A program made the translations under genes and the position numbers. Below, one piece after another: positions 8,109 through 17,286 of a stretch of DNA of 64,000 nt (position 1 is the first letter of the stretch; every line of letters starts with the position of its first letter). The notes under the pieces were generated by a model that was not told the origin of the DNA, did not search any database, and worked only from the letters and a program-made list of their open reading frames with translations. Source of the stretch: Raoultibacter massiliensis (GTDB lineage Bacteria > Actinomycetota > Coriobacteriia > Coriobacteriales > Eggerthellaceae); NCBI RefSeq assembly GCF_900199545.1, contig NZ_LT962671.1, forward strand, positions 2,072,155-2,136,154. The letters are read 5' to 3'.

Positions 8109-9650
8109 ATGCCAAGGGAATCGGCGTATCGCGACATGCGCACAATACAGCAATCTTTTCATAGCTTCACGCAGATCGTCGCCTCGAATCCAGCCCTTTG
8201 GATAGGCTTCGCATGCGTCTGCGCCTGGCCGTGGACGTGCACGTCTGCAACGCTTGCGTACGCCAACGCGGTCACGGTCGGCTCCCCCGTTTGGATCGGA
8301 TCGAACTTCACGTACCTCATCATCGGTATCGCAGGCATAGCCTTCGGCATCGGATCCAGAAGGGTCGGCGAGCGCTTCCCGAACAGCGCCGTTGCAGTCA
8401 TTGCAGGCGTTTGCTATGTTGCAGCATCGGCTCTTTTCGTACAGCTTTCGAAGCTGCCCATCGACTATCTCGACCCGAGCTATGCAACCGTTTCCTTCAT
8501 TTGGCCCGTTTTCGCCGGCATCGGGCAAACGCTGCTCTTCCTCGAATGGATGAAGGCGTTCGGCGGAGTCGGGCCGAGAAAGACCATCGCCTTCGTCGTG
8601 TCTGCATCGGTGCTCGGCTCGGCACTCCTGTTCGCCATGAATTTCTTTCCGCAATTCGTCAGAGAGTTCATGCCTGCCATCGTCGGCGTGGCCGCGGCGG
8701 CGTGCGCGTACCGCATGGCGCAAAGAATCCCCGCCGAAGATGCGCCGGGAACGGCAGCTCCGTCCCCCGTGGGACTTGCGATTCCAAAAGCCCCGCGTGC
8801 GCCCTGGAAACTGCTTCTCACAACCCTCGTAGCGGGCTTTTCCTTCGGCGTTTTCCAAAGCCTGTCGTTCACGGGAGCGTTCGGCACAACCGCTTGGTAC
8901 GCCAACGGCGTTGTCGGGTTTCTCGTTGCATCGGTGCTGTTCGCCCTCATTACCCTGGTCCTTCGCATGAACTTCAACTACATGATCTACCGCGTCTCGT
9001 TCGTCATCATGGCGACGGGCGCATTCGTTTGCCTGTTCGGCTCCGAAGCCTCTTCATGGGGCTACGGAATCTACTGCGTGGGCTACCGGTGCTTCGACAT
9101 GCTCGTCTGGTGCCTGTGCGCCTACCTCATTCGGCATCGAAGCGTTTCGCCCATCTGGCTTGGCGGTCTGAGCATCGGCACGCTGCTCGCAGGCCGGTTC
9201 CTCGGATTCGAGCTATTCACGCTCCTCCACCCGCTCGTCGGGCGCGAAGACGTCTTGCTGCTTGTCGCAAGCGTGTTGCTCGTGCTGCTTGTGACAGCGC
9301 TCTTCCTCGTAAGCCACAACAACCTGCTTGAAGCATGGGGCATGGTAAAACCTGGCGAAACCCTGAACGATCGCGAAATCGCAGAATCGTGCTGCATGCA
9401 GATTGCCGGGCAATACCGGTTGTCGGCGCGGGAACGCGAGGTGCTGCTCCAAATGGCCCAGGGAAAGAGCCGGGCCGAAATCGGCGACGAGCTCGTTTTG
9501 TCGGAGGAAACGATAAAAACCCACCTGCGCCACATCTATCAGAAATGCGGCATTCACTCGCGCAAAGAACTCGAGGACATGGTTGCGCGCAGAATTCGCG
9601 AGGTAAAAGAAGATCGCATCGATCTCATGAAAAGCGATGCGGAAGAATAG
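8109..9650 (+). CDS. Membrane LuxR-family regulator 1
   Basis: A 513-residue protein with about 12 hydrophobic membrane segments (residues 20-410) and a C-terminal LuxR/GerE DNA-binding domain (about 433-495: LSAREREVLLQMAQGKS, then EETIKTHLRHIYQKCGIHSR). Ribosome site GGGAGGAGG before the ATG; a TATACT lies about 30 bases upstream. This membrane-sensor/LuxR architecture is common in Eggerthellaceae next to reductase genes. Its position 94 bp after flavoprotein 1 suggests that it senses that enzyme's substrate. Regulation of the upstream gene is inference. Confidence 0.88.
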   Translation: MPRESAYRDMRTIQQSFHSFTQIVASNPALWIGFACVCAWPWTCTSATLAYANAVTVGSPVWIGSNFTYLIIGIAGIAFGIGSRRVGERFPNSAVAVIAGVCYVAASALFVQLSKLPIDYLDPSYATVSFIWPVFAGIGQTLLFLEWMKAFGGVGPRKTIAFVVSASVLGSALLFAMNFFPQFVREFMPAIVGVAAAACAYRMAQRIPAEDAPGTAAPSPVGLAIPKAPRAPWKLLLTTLVAGFSFGVFQSLSFTGAFGTTAWYANGVVGFLVASVLFALITLVLRMNFNYMIYRVSFVIMATGAFVCLFGSEASSWGYGIYCVGYRCFDMLVWCLCAYLIRHRSVSPIWLGGLSIGTLLAGRFLGFELFTLLHPLVGREDVLLLVASVLLVLLVTALFLVSHNNLLEAWGMVKPGETLNDREIAESCCMQIAGQYRLSAREREVLLQMAQGKSRAEIGDELVLSEETIKTHLRHIYQKCGIHSRKELEDMVARRIREVKEDRIDLMKSDAEE

Positions 9651-10121
9651 CAAACCCGATCGGCATACGAAGCCCTAAGGCGAACCAACGCCTTCAAGGC
9701 ACTGTGGTATATTGATACCCGTATCGTCATTTGGCGCTTGCGAGGTGGGGAAATGTACTCGACCGTTCCTCGTAGCGTCAAACGACGCATCCCCACGGTA
9801 GACCCTGAACCATGTCGAGGGTCAAGGGGTTTCCTTCGCCAGCCTTCTTCCCGCGGGAAACCATCCCGAAAATGGCGGTCATCGTTTAACCCGTTTACCA
9901 GTCCTTTTCTCATCTCACCCCTTTTCGGGTATTTTCACCGGCAAGCCCCATACGGCCGAAAATACCCGCAATCACGCGATGGCCGCGCCCGTGCAGCCTC
10001 CTATAGTGAAACCACCGCGCATCGCAAGGCTCGATCGGACGCGCCGGGCAAGCGAAAGCCGCCCGTGCGGGCATCGCGAACGCGGGCAGCTCGAACACAT
10101 CGAACAAACGGGAGGAAAATC
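9651..10121. other. Long leader before flavoprotein 2, no gene seen
   Basis: No gene is supported; the open frame that continues the flavoprotein upstream has an arginine/proline-rich composition typical of chance GC-rich reading. The interval holds a TTCCCGCGGGAA palindrome (9848-9859), a stretch at 9846-9883 resembling one arm of the long inverted-repeat element, and an imperfect hairpin with CGGGTATTTTC / GAAAATACCCG arms at about 9925-9970. Confidence 0.5.
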
Positions 10122-11846
10122 ATGGGAGAGAAAACCATCAGCCGCCGCAGCTTTCTGGCAGGACTCACCGCCACGGGAGCCCTTGCGGCAACCAGCGCGC
10201 TCGCAGGGTGCGCCCCGAGCGCTTCGGGCGAAACCGACTCGACGGGAAAGGCCGACGCCGGCACCGCCGCATCGTGGCGCGACAAACCCGAGCCCATTAC
10301 CGACATCCCCGAAACGCTTGAGGCCGACATCGAAGTCGTCGGCGCCGGAAACGGAGGCCTCGTTGCCGCAACCACCGCCGCGCAGGAAGGCGCAAAGGTC
10401 ATCGTGATCGAAAAGGGCGGCGATATCGCCATGGCGCGCGAAGCCATCGGTGCGCTCAATTCGAACCTCGAGCCCGATCACTACGAAGACCCCGCCAAAC
10501 TCATGAACCACGCCAACATGACGCAATCCGGCGATGCGAACATGCTCATGTATAAAACCTGGGCGGAAAAATCCGGCGAGATGATCGAATGGATGAAAGA
10601 GACGCTCGAGCCCAAGGGAATGCTCTTCCCGTTTGAATGGCACTGCCCCTCGCCCGACATCGCCCCCGAGGCGTACTATCCGGCCATGTGCTACAACCCC
10701 TGCCTCGATGAATACAACCCCGACGGCCCCAACTACGGCGCTTACATGCACCTCGAGATGATGCGCGAAGTGTTTTTGGAGCTCGGCGGCGAAATCCTTT
10801 TCACCACTCCCGCCCAACAGCTCGTCCAAGACGATGCAGGTGCCGTAACCGGAGTCATCGCCACCTCGAAGGACAAGGGCAACATCCAGGTGAACGCGAG
10901 CAAAGGCGTTATCATCTGCACCGGCGGCTACGGAGCCAACGAGGAGATGCTCCAAGACCTCTGCCCCGTCGTATCGGAATACTGCGTGCTCGGCGACAGC
11001 GTAACCGAAGAGGGCGACGGCATCAGGATGGCGCTTTGGGCGGGAGCCTATCTCGAGCAAGGCGGCTCGTGCATGATCTGGAACCGCGGGCTCATGAACG
11101 ACGACACCGAGTTCGGCCGTCCGTGGCAGGGCCAGATCTTCTTGCCGGGAAGCCAGCCGTTCCTTCACGTCAACGCCAACGGCGAGCGCTTCATGAACGA
11201 AGATCAGTGCTACCCCATGAGCTATTCGGGCGGACTCAACCAGCCAGGTCATTTCTCGTGGGAAATCTGGGATGCGAGCTACTGGGACGATATCGTGCAG
11301 TTCGACACCTGCGGCTGCTCGCGCTTGGCTCCCGCGCCCTCGGGAACCGCGTTCAACGCCGACGTGTACGACTGCGAGGCCATAAGCAAAGAGCATCTCG
11401 ACAGCTTCTGGTTCGCACCCAACCTGGAAAGCGGCGCCATCAAGAAGGCCGATACGCTCGAGGAGCTCGCAAGCGCCATGGGCTTCGACGCCGACAAGAC
11501 CGCAGCCTTCATCGCATCGGTCGAGCGCTACAACGAGCTGGTTGCAGCTGGAAAAGATGAAGATTTCGGCAAGGAGCCGTTCCGCATGAGCGCGGTCGAC
11601 GAGCCTCCCTACTACGCGGCGCGCATCGCAGGCGAGCTGCTCGTCACCACCCACGGCGTGGTTACCGACACGAACAGCCAGCCGCTGCGCGAGGACGGCA
11701 CCGTGATCGAGAACCTCTACGTCTGCGGCAACGACCAGGGCGGTTTTTACCCGCACAACTACCCGAGCAACTTCACTGGAATCAACGCGGGTCGCGTGGC
11801 AACCTTCGCCCGCATCGCAGCCAAACATGCGCTCGGCGTATCGTAG
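10122..11846 (+). CDS. TAT-exported FAD-dependent fumarate-reductase-like flavoprotein 2
   Basis: A 574-residue protein. It has a twin-arginine signal (ISRRSFLAGL, residues 6-15) followed by a lipobox-like ALAGC, and the FAD motif IEVVGAGNGGLVAATTAA at about residues 70-87. Near the C-terminus, LYVCGNDQGGFYPHNYPS and GINAGRVATFARIAA are the family's second FAD-contact blocks. A strong ribosome site GGGAGG supports the ATG at 10122, and the TAT signal begins right there. It ends at a strong terminator and faces a convergent membrane LuxR. It has no haem domain. The substrate is unknown. Confidence 0.88.
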   Translation: MGEKTISRRSFLAGLTATGALAATSALAGCAPSASGETDSTGKADAGTAASWRDKPEPITDIPETLEADIEVVGAGNGGLVAATTAAQEGAKVIVIEKGGDIAMAREAIGALNSNLEPDHYEDPAKLMNHANMTQSGDANMLMYKTWAEKSGEMIEWMKETLEPKGMLFPFEWHCPSPDIAPEAYYPAMCYNPCLDEYNPDGPNYGAYMHLEMMREVFLELGGEILFTTPAQQLVQDDAGAVTGVIATSKDKGNIQVNASKGVIICTGGYGANEEMLQDLCPVVSEYCVLGDSVTEEGDGIRMALWAGAYLEQGGSCMIWNRGLMNDDTEFGRPWQGQIFLPGSQPFLHVNANGERFMNEDQCYPMSYSGGLNQPGHFSWEIWDASYWDDIVQFDTCGCSRLAPAPSGTAFNADVYDCEAISKEHLDSFWFAPNLESGAIKKADTLEELASAMGFDADKTAAFIASVERYNELVAAGKDEDFGKEPFRMSAVDEPPYYAARIAGELLVTTHGVVTDTNSQPLREDGTVIENLYVCGNDQGGFYPHNYPSNFTGINAGRVATFARIAAKHALGVS

Positions 11847-11912
11847 GCATCGAGACAAGGCGATTATCTCTGGAAGGGTTCTCATCTGAAGCAGAGCGCT
11901 CTGCACAAGTCG

Positions 11913-11946
11913 GACCGGAAACCGAAGTTTCCGGTCCTTTTTCTTT
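11913..11946 (+). terminator. Intrinsic terminator after flavoprotein 2
   Basis: A perfect 10-bp stem (GACCGGAAAC/GTTTCCGGTC) with a CGAA tetraloop, followed by CTTTTTCTTT. Confidence 0.92.
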
Positions 11947-12031
11947 CAAGCTGCGCGGATTCCAGCGGGCCGGCACCAAGCCGTACCCGCCGCGCAGGGC
12001 AACACCTTAGAACGCCGCTCTCGGCAGCCTC

Positions 12032-13630
12032 TCAGTGAACCAAATCGATGAGTTCTTGGCGCGAATGGACCCCGAGTTTCGCATAGATGTGCTTTGCATG
12101 GGTCGCTGCCGTTTCTTTCGATATGACGAGCGCATCGCGCACATAGGGTATAGATCTTCCGCGCGCGAGCAACTCGAACACCTCGGTTTCGCGAGGCGTC
12201 AGCTCGAAGCGCAGCGCGAGTTCGCGAATTCGATCGGACAACTCGGCACCCGAACGCTCCTGACCATCCGCTTCGTCGGTTCGAACCGCCGGGATATCAA
12301 CAGAGCCGCCGCGCGAGCCTTCTCGATCAAACGCAAAGCTCTTGGTGTCGTTCAGCACGAACATGGTAACCACCACAAGCACCGCGATCGACACTGCCGC
12401 CACCTGCACCGCAGAAAGGCTGCCGCTGTCGAGAGGCTCGGTTAACCCCGCATACAGCATCACGCCGAGGAAATCGCCGAGGTGGACGAATATCCAACCC
12501 AGACCGTACGATTGAACCGCCGTCGCCTTTCCCGCCACCGCATACCGCGCGAAGTACAGCTGGGTTATCACGCAGAAGGCGAAGCGCGCGGCAATGGATA
12601 TCAGAAACGCCCAGTATCCGCCCAAACCCGTACCGAACAGGATCAACGCCACAAACCCCATCACGAGGACGGGGCACATCCACCGGTAGAGGAATGCAAT
12701 CGAGATGCGCCGAGGGCCTACCGTCGAGGCGAACGAGACGACGGCCATGAACGCAATGCTTGCAAGCAGCACCGCCTGAAACTCAGGGGCATGCTTGTCG
12801 GGAGCCGGCCAAAATGTTCCGAGAAGGCACACGAACAGGCAAGCAACCAGTATACCGAGCCCCGCCCTGCCCATCGAGGCGAGCACGCTCACAAGGCTTT
12901 GCTTTGCAAGGTTGCGCGCATAGTCGTACGCCTTCTGCTCCGAAGCCCCGGAATGCTCTGCAGTGGCTGCGCCGCCCACGTCCTTCCAGGAAAGATAGAA
13001 GCACAGCCCCGAAAGAAGCGGCAACGACGTTACGAACGCAAGCGCGATCCAGCCGTCCATAGCCGATACGAGCAGTACGAGCAGAGCAGAGAAGATAGCC
13101 GACGCGGGAGCAAGAAATTCGCCGTCCTCCTGAGAAACGCGCGCATAGTACTCGCCCCACATCACCCACATGAACCCGCTGCCGAACCCGGTGAGCACAG
13201 CGCCGAAAACGAACAACGCAACCGTGAACGCGACATCCCCTGTAATGCCGAACAGAAGCGGCGTCGAAAGCGCCGTCGCAACAGGTGCGATAAAGAAGAG
13301 GGGGAGATGCTCGGTCGGGGAGCCGAACCGCTTTTCGCCGAGCACGATGGCGACGAGCATGACAACCGACATGAACACGGGAAACCCGGTGAAGAACAAT
13401 AGCTCGAACGAACCGTACGCCCCGAGCCACATGCCCAACTTGCCCGTATACCCCTCGACCACCTCGGTATAGAACACGCAGAACACCCATGCGAGCAGAA
13501 AGGACCAGCCGAACCGCCGAAGCGGCGTGAAGCGCGCAACCATGCGCGCGATGCCCTGCTCTTTTCGGCTGTCGATGCTCACTGGATCAATCGGCTTTCT
13601 TCGCCTGCCCGTTTCGACGGGCGCCTGCAC
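12032..13630 (-). CDS. Membrane LuxR-family regulator 2
   Basis: A 532-residue protein with about 12 membrane segments (residues 35-420) and a C-terminal LuxR helix-turn-helix (about 468-530: LTPRETEVFELLARGRSI, then KETAATHAKHIYAKLGVHSR). The start given is a GTG with GGAG about 9 bases upstream. However, a perfect TATAAT at 13642-13647 lies so close that the message would begin near this codon, so an internal start near 13540 (Met-Val-Ala-Arg-Phe) is possible. It converges with flavoprotein 2 across a terminator and may sense that enzyme's substrate. Confidence 0.82.
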   Translation of the reverse strand: MQAPVETGRRRKPIDPVSIDSRKEQGIARMVARFTPLRRFGWSFLLAWVFCVFYTEVVEGYTGKLGMWLGAYGSFELLFFTGFPVFMSVVMLVAIVLGEKRFGSPTEHLPLFFIAPVATALSTPLLFGITGDVAFTVALFVFGAVLTGFGSGFMWVMWGEYYARVSQEDGEFLAPASAIFSALLVLLVSAMDGWIALAFVTSLPLLSGLCFYLSWKDVGGAATAEHSGASEQKAYDYARNLAKQSLVSVLASMGRAGLGILVACLFVCLLGTFWPAPDKHAPEFQAVLLASIAFMAVVSFASTVGPRRISIAFLYRWMCPVLVMGFVALILFGTGLGGYWAFLISIAARFAFCVITQLYFARYAVAGKATAVQSYGLGWIFVHLGDFLGVMLYAGLTEPLDSGSLSAVQVAAVSIAVLVVVTMFVLNDTKSFAFDREGSRGGSVDIPAVRTDEADGQERSGAELSDRIRELALRFELTPRETEVFELLARGRSIPYVRDALVISKETAATHAKHIYAKLGVHSRQELIDLVH

Positions 13631-13641
13631 TCGATCGCTCC

Positions 13642-13647
13642 ATTATA
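13642..13647 (-). promoter_or_regulatory. TATAAT -10 element for membrane LuxR 2
   Basis: A perfect TATAAT on the minus strand, with a poor -35 (TCGAGA, 18-bp spacing). Its nearness to the GTG start raises doubt about which start codon is used. Confidence 0.45.
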
Positions 13648-13820
13648 GCCACAATCGACCGATTTCTCGATTAATCGAAATCCCCAACCGCCCACGACTC
13701 CACTTTCAACCCCGGCACCCGTTCGAATTCGCGCACTCTCGCCCGAAAGCCCCGCGCCCCGCATGCAGAGAAAGCACGCGGGGCGGGTCTTGACGGAAAG
13801 CGCCGATGATCGGTTTCGCT

Positions 13821-15557
13821 CTAAGCGCTTTCGGCGATGTGCTTGCCGGTCAGATAGCCGTACGTCATTGCGATGCTGTGACTCGCACCGGCAATGGTTG
13901 CAGGATAATCCGCCAGGAACCGACCGCCCTGAACGTTTCCAACGGCGTACAGGCCGGGGATGACTTTGAGATCGGCATCGCATACTTCGGCGTCCTTCGT
14001 TGTCGAAAGACCGCTCATGGTTACAAGGCAGCGCAGGGCATCCTGCGAGGCACCGCTCAAGCCAGGTTCGCCAACCGCATAGCGAATTGCGTAGAACGGC
14101 GGGGTTTCCAAGGCGAACAGACGCTCGGGGGATTTTCCGAAATCCTCGTCCTTGCCGGCAGCGCACAGTTCGTTATAGCGTGCGATCTGCGCTTTCATTG
14201 TTTCGGCAACATCGGCTTCGACTCCGAGGTTGGCCACCAGATCCTCAACGGTATCGCCCTTGGCGCTTGTCCAATCGTCGATCGCATCGATATCCTCTTG
14301 CGAGATCTTGCTCTTCGTGCCGAGGCCCGCCTGCATCGAAGAAAGCTGCTCGGGAAACTTCGAATCGAAAATCTGGTAGATCACGTTGCCGGGTTGGCGA
14401 ATCAATGCGGAACCGAAATGGTCGTTCGTCAGATCTTCGTTGATATAGCGTTCGCCGTTTCCGTTCAGCTGCAAAAACGCATCGACGCCAAGTTTGCCCA
14501 AATCGCCGTGCGCCATTGCGGCATGCGGCCCCGCTTCGATGTTTCCGCCGGCCCAATAGCCCATGCGGTGGCCGTCGCCCATATCGGCGAAATTCCCTTC
14601 GATATCCTGGTGCATATACGTAAAGGTGAACTTTTCCTTCTGGTTGTAAATCCACGGCAAGTAGTACGCGACCATCTCGTCGTTGCGCACGTAGTCTCCC
14701 GTCGCAAGCACGACGCCCTTCGAAGCCAGCACCTTGGTATAGGTCTGGTCGTTGAGGTTCTGGAAGATGACGCCAACAACCCTGTCGCCGTCTTTTACAA
14801 GCTGACGCGCCGGACAGTCGAAGTGGGCATCGACGTTCCCCGTCGCCTCGGCCTTCTCGAAGTTCGCAAGAAACACCGGCTTCTGGCCGCCCTTCTCGGG
14901 CGCCGTGAACGAGAGCGTGCCACTGAAAATGACCTCATGATCGCGCCCGTATTCGTAGGGAGGATAGGAATTCTTGTTGCTCACGTACACCTTGTCTTCG
15001 CTCGGCGTCTCATCGCCGGGGTGCACCCAGATAAGGTCGTCGTAGGCCGAGGCGTACCAGTCGAACGCCTCACCGCAGTTATCCGCCCACCTCTTGAGAA
15101 TCCTGAAATCGCTGCGGTGGCTCATCTGGATCATGAGCTCGTTGACGAGGTCGGTCGTCTCGATGTCTTCGATTCCCATCGAGCGGGCGTTTTCGGTGTT
15201 GAATGCCGCGAACTGAGACGAGCGGCAATTGGGTTCGGAGCACTTTTCGATCGCAACGACCTTCACGCCCGCCTCGGCGGCAGAACGCACTGCCGATACC
15301 CCGGCAACGCCAAGGCCCACGACGGCAAGCTCGGTTTCGATGGTTTGCGCAATCTGGTCGTCGGTGATCGGATCGGGCTCCCTCAAAAACGAGGGTACGC
15401 CCGCTGCATCCCGTACGCCCGTTTGGTTCGCCGACCCGGCCTCTGCGCCGGTCGAAGCAAGCTCGCCCGCCGCACAGCCCGCAAGCCCCATGGCTCCAAG
15501 ACCCAGACCGAACGCCGCCGCTCCCCCGATGAAGTTCCTTCTCGAAATCTCTTTCAT
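13821..15557 (-). CDS. TAT-exported FAD-dependent fumarate-reductase-like flavoprotein 3
   Basis: A 578-residue protein with a twin-arginine signal (ISRRNFIGGAAAF, residues 4-16) and lipobox-like GLAGC. The FAD motif is LAVVGLGVAGVSAVRSAA (about residues 75-92). The C-terminus has LYAVGNVQGGRFLADYPA and the motif SHSIAMTYGYLTGKHIA. An ideal ribosome site AAGGAGG lies 7 bases before the ATG. It is divergent from membrane LuxR 3 with a 242-bp shared promoter region, the most persuasive regulator-target pairing here. No haem domain is present; the acceptor is unknown. Confidence 0.88.
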   Translation of the reverse strand: MKEISRRNFIGGAAAFGLGLGAMGLAGCAAGELASTGAEAGSANQTGVRDAAGVPSFLREPDPITDDQIAQTIETELAVVGLGVAGVSAVRSAAEAGVKVVAIEKCSEPNCRSSQFAAFNTENARSMGIEDIETTDLVNELMIQMSHRSDFRILKRWADNCGEAFDWYASAYDDLIWVHPGDETPSEDKVYVSNKNSYPPYEYGRDHEVIFSGTLSFTAPEKGGQKPVFLANFEKAEATGNVDAHFDCPARQLVKDGDRVVGVIFQNLNDQTYTKVLASKGVVLATGDYVRNDEMVAYYLPWIYNQKEKFTFTYMHQDIEGNFADMGDGHRMGYWAGGNIEAGPHAAMAHGDLGKLGVDAFLQLNGNGERYINEDLTNDHFGSALIRQPGNVIYQIFDSKFPEQLSSMQAGLGTKSKISQEDIDAIDDWTSAKGDTVEDLVANLGVEADVAETMKAQIARYNELCAAGKDEDFGKSPERLFALETPPFYAIRYAVGEPGLSGASQDALRCLVTMSGLSTTKDAEVCDADLKVIPGLYAVGNVQGGRFLADYPATIAGASHSIAMTYGYLTGKHIAESA

Positions 15558-15799
15558 GTCGATTCCTCCTTGGTTTCGCCGTACTGCGCATCGATCAACC
15601 GATGGAAGTCCGATGCGATAGGCGTACTATGCAGCGAGAACGCCTATGCGAGAAGGCGAAAGAGGGATGAGGACCCGGGATGATTTTTCTCATACTCCAG
15701 CATCTGATCAGGAACGATGAAGGATACGAGGACATGATGGCGCATTCTCGCACTCGACGAGCCGCACCGACAGTAGAATAGCGGCAGGGATGGAGGTCT

Positions 15800-17224
15800 A
15801 TGGATACCGATCGAGCAAACACAATCAGAGTGAAACCGAACCCATCGATTCCGAGCTTTTGCTTCCTCGGTTTCTTTCTCATGGTCTCGTTCAGCACGTC
15901 GCTTTCGCTCAGCAACTACTCGATAGACGATTCGCTCGTTGCGCAAAGCCAGCTGCCATTCGGACCTCTTACGAAGATGATCTTGTTTGCAGCAGCGGCT
16001 TTCCTCTCCACAAAGCTCACCCCTTTGCATAAAAAGCACCGGCTGCTTGTTGCAGCGGCCGTCGTTTTGTCGCTCGGCGCCATCTTCACCATCGCATCCC
16101 GCTCGTCGGTCGGCGCAACGGCGCTTTGGATGAACGCTTGCGGATCGATCGTTATCAGCGTCGGCACCGTGCCTCTCTACCTTGCATGGATGGAGCTGTA
16201 TGCGAACATGGATATGCGCCACGTTCTCGCCTACTACACGGCAACGCATGCGCTCTCGTCGTTTCTCTCGTTCGCGCTCACGCTCGTAAGCTCCCCCGCG
16301 TTCGTCTCGGGAGCAATCGTTGCGTTCCCGCTCGTTTCAACGGCGCTTCTGATCGTCAGTTCGCACAGGATCGAGCACGTTTCCTTCGCGCAAGGCGAGG
16401 CGGTTTCGTCGGGCTGGTCGTTTCCCCTCAAACCCGTCGTGCTGTTCGCGGGCTTCACCTTCTGCAACAACTTCCTACGGGGATTCCTATCGGGCGCGGG
16501 ACGAGGATACGCCCTTTTCGGCGTGCTGATCGTTTCGGCGACCGTACTCGTTGTCATTCTGCTGCTGTTCAAGCGGTTCAGCATTCGCTCGCTGTATCTC
16601 ATCTCGCTGCCGATGGCCGTGGCGGGCGCTCTCTGCTCGCTCATCGACCTGCCCAACGCCGCGCTTATCGGCTCGCTTCTGACCAACGGGGCCTACACGT
16701 TGTTCAGCATCTTCATCACCGCCGTCCTATGCAACATATCGTTTCGGTACGGCGTAAACCCGCTTTGGACGTTTGGATTCACGCAAAGCGCCCTCGCGCT
16801 CGCGCAGATCATTTCGCAATCGGTTCACGCCTCGTTCGACGTGCATTTGCAGAACGCAACGTTTTACACCCTGTGCGTCTGCCTCATCGCCACCGTGATC
16901 GTCATCCTGTTCGTCGTGTTCATGAGCGACAAAGACTTCACCAGCACGTGGGGCATGACGCTTTCAAGCAAGAAAACGCCGCTTCAAGATCAGGAGGCAC
17001 TCCCCGATGCGATCGAGCAAGCGGCTTACATCGCCCGGATCAAGGGACTCACCAGACGGGAAGAGGAGATTCTCGCCATGCTGCTCGACGACAGAACCGT
17101 TGCCGGCATCGAAAACGCCCTCTACATCTCCAACTCCACCGCCAAAACCCATATCCAGCACATCTACAAGAAACTCGGCGTCCACAGCAAACAGGAGTGC
17201 ATCGAAACGTGCAGGACGCTGTAA
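15800..17224 (+). CDS. Membrane LuxR-family regulator 3
   Basis: A 474-residue protein with about 12 membrane segments (residues 20-380) and a C-terminal LuxR domain (about 412-470: LTRREEEILAMLLDDRT, then NSTAKTHIQHIYKKLGVHSK). Ribosome site GATGGAGG before the ATG. It is divergently transcribed from flavoprotein 3 and probably controls it. It shares little with regulators 1, 2, 4 and 5 outside the HTH and the general membrane layout, as expected if each senses a different compound. Confidence 0.87.
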   Translation: MDTDRANTIRVKPNPSIPSFCFLGFFLMVSFSTSLSLSNYSIDDSLVAQSQLPFGPLTKMILFAAAAFLSTKLTPLHKKHRLLVAAAVVLSLGAIFTIASRSSVGATALWMNACGSIVISVGTVPLYLAWMELYANMDMRHVLAYYTATHALSSFLSFALTLVSSPAFVSGAIVAFPLVSTALLIVSSHRIEHVSFAQGEAVSSGWSFPLKPVVLFAGFTFCNNFLRGFLSGAGRGYALFGVLIVSATVLVVILLLFKRFSIRSLYLISLPMAVAGALCSLIDLPNAALIGSLLTNGAYTLFSIFITAVLCNISFRYGVNPLWTFGFTQSALALAQIISQSVHASFDVHLQNATFYTLCVCLIATVIVILFVVFMSDKDFTSTWGMTLSSKKTPLQDQEALPDAIEQAAYIARIKGLTRREEEILAMLLDDRTVAGIENALYISNSTAKTHIQHIYKKLGVHSKQECIETCRTL

Positions 17225-17286
17225 TCAAGATAGGCTGGACACGGCTGCCTGCAGAAACCTGCGTCCGAAGCGCGCGGAGATCGACC

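Noticed and set aside
9738..10121. N-terminal extension of flavoprotein 2
   Set aside because: The Arg/Pro-rich sequence has no family features and the TAT signal with a strong ribosome site starts at 10122.
9972..11906. 644-codon open frame on the minus strand
   Set aside because: Antisense shadow of flavoprotein 2, covering the terminator hairpin as well.
13806..15683. 625-codon open frame on the plus strand
   Set aside because: Antisense shadow of flavoprotein 3, extending through its promoter.
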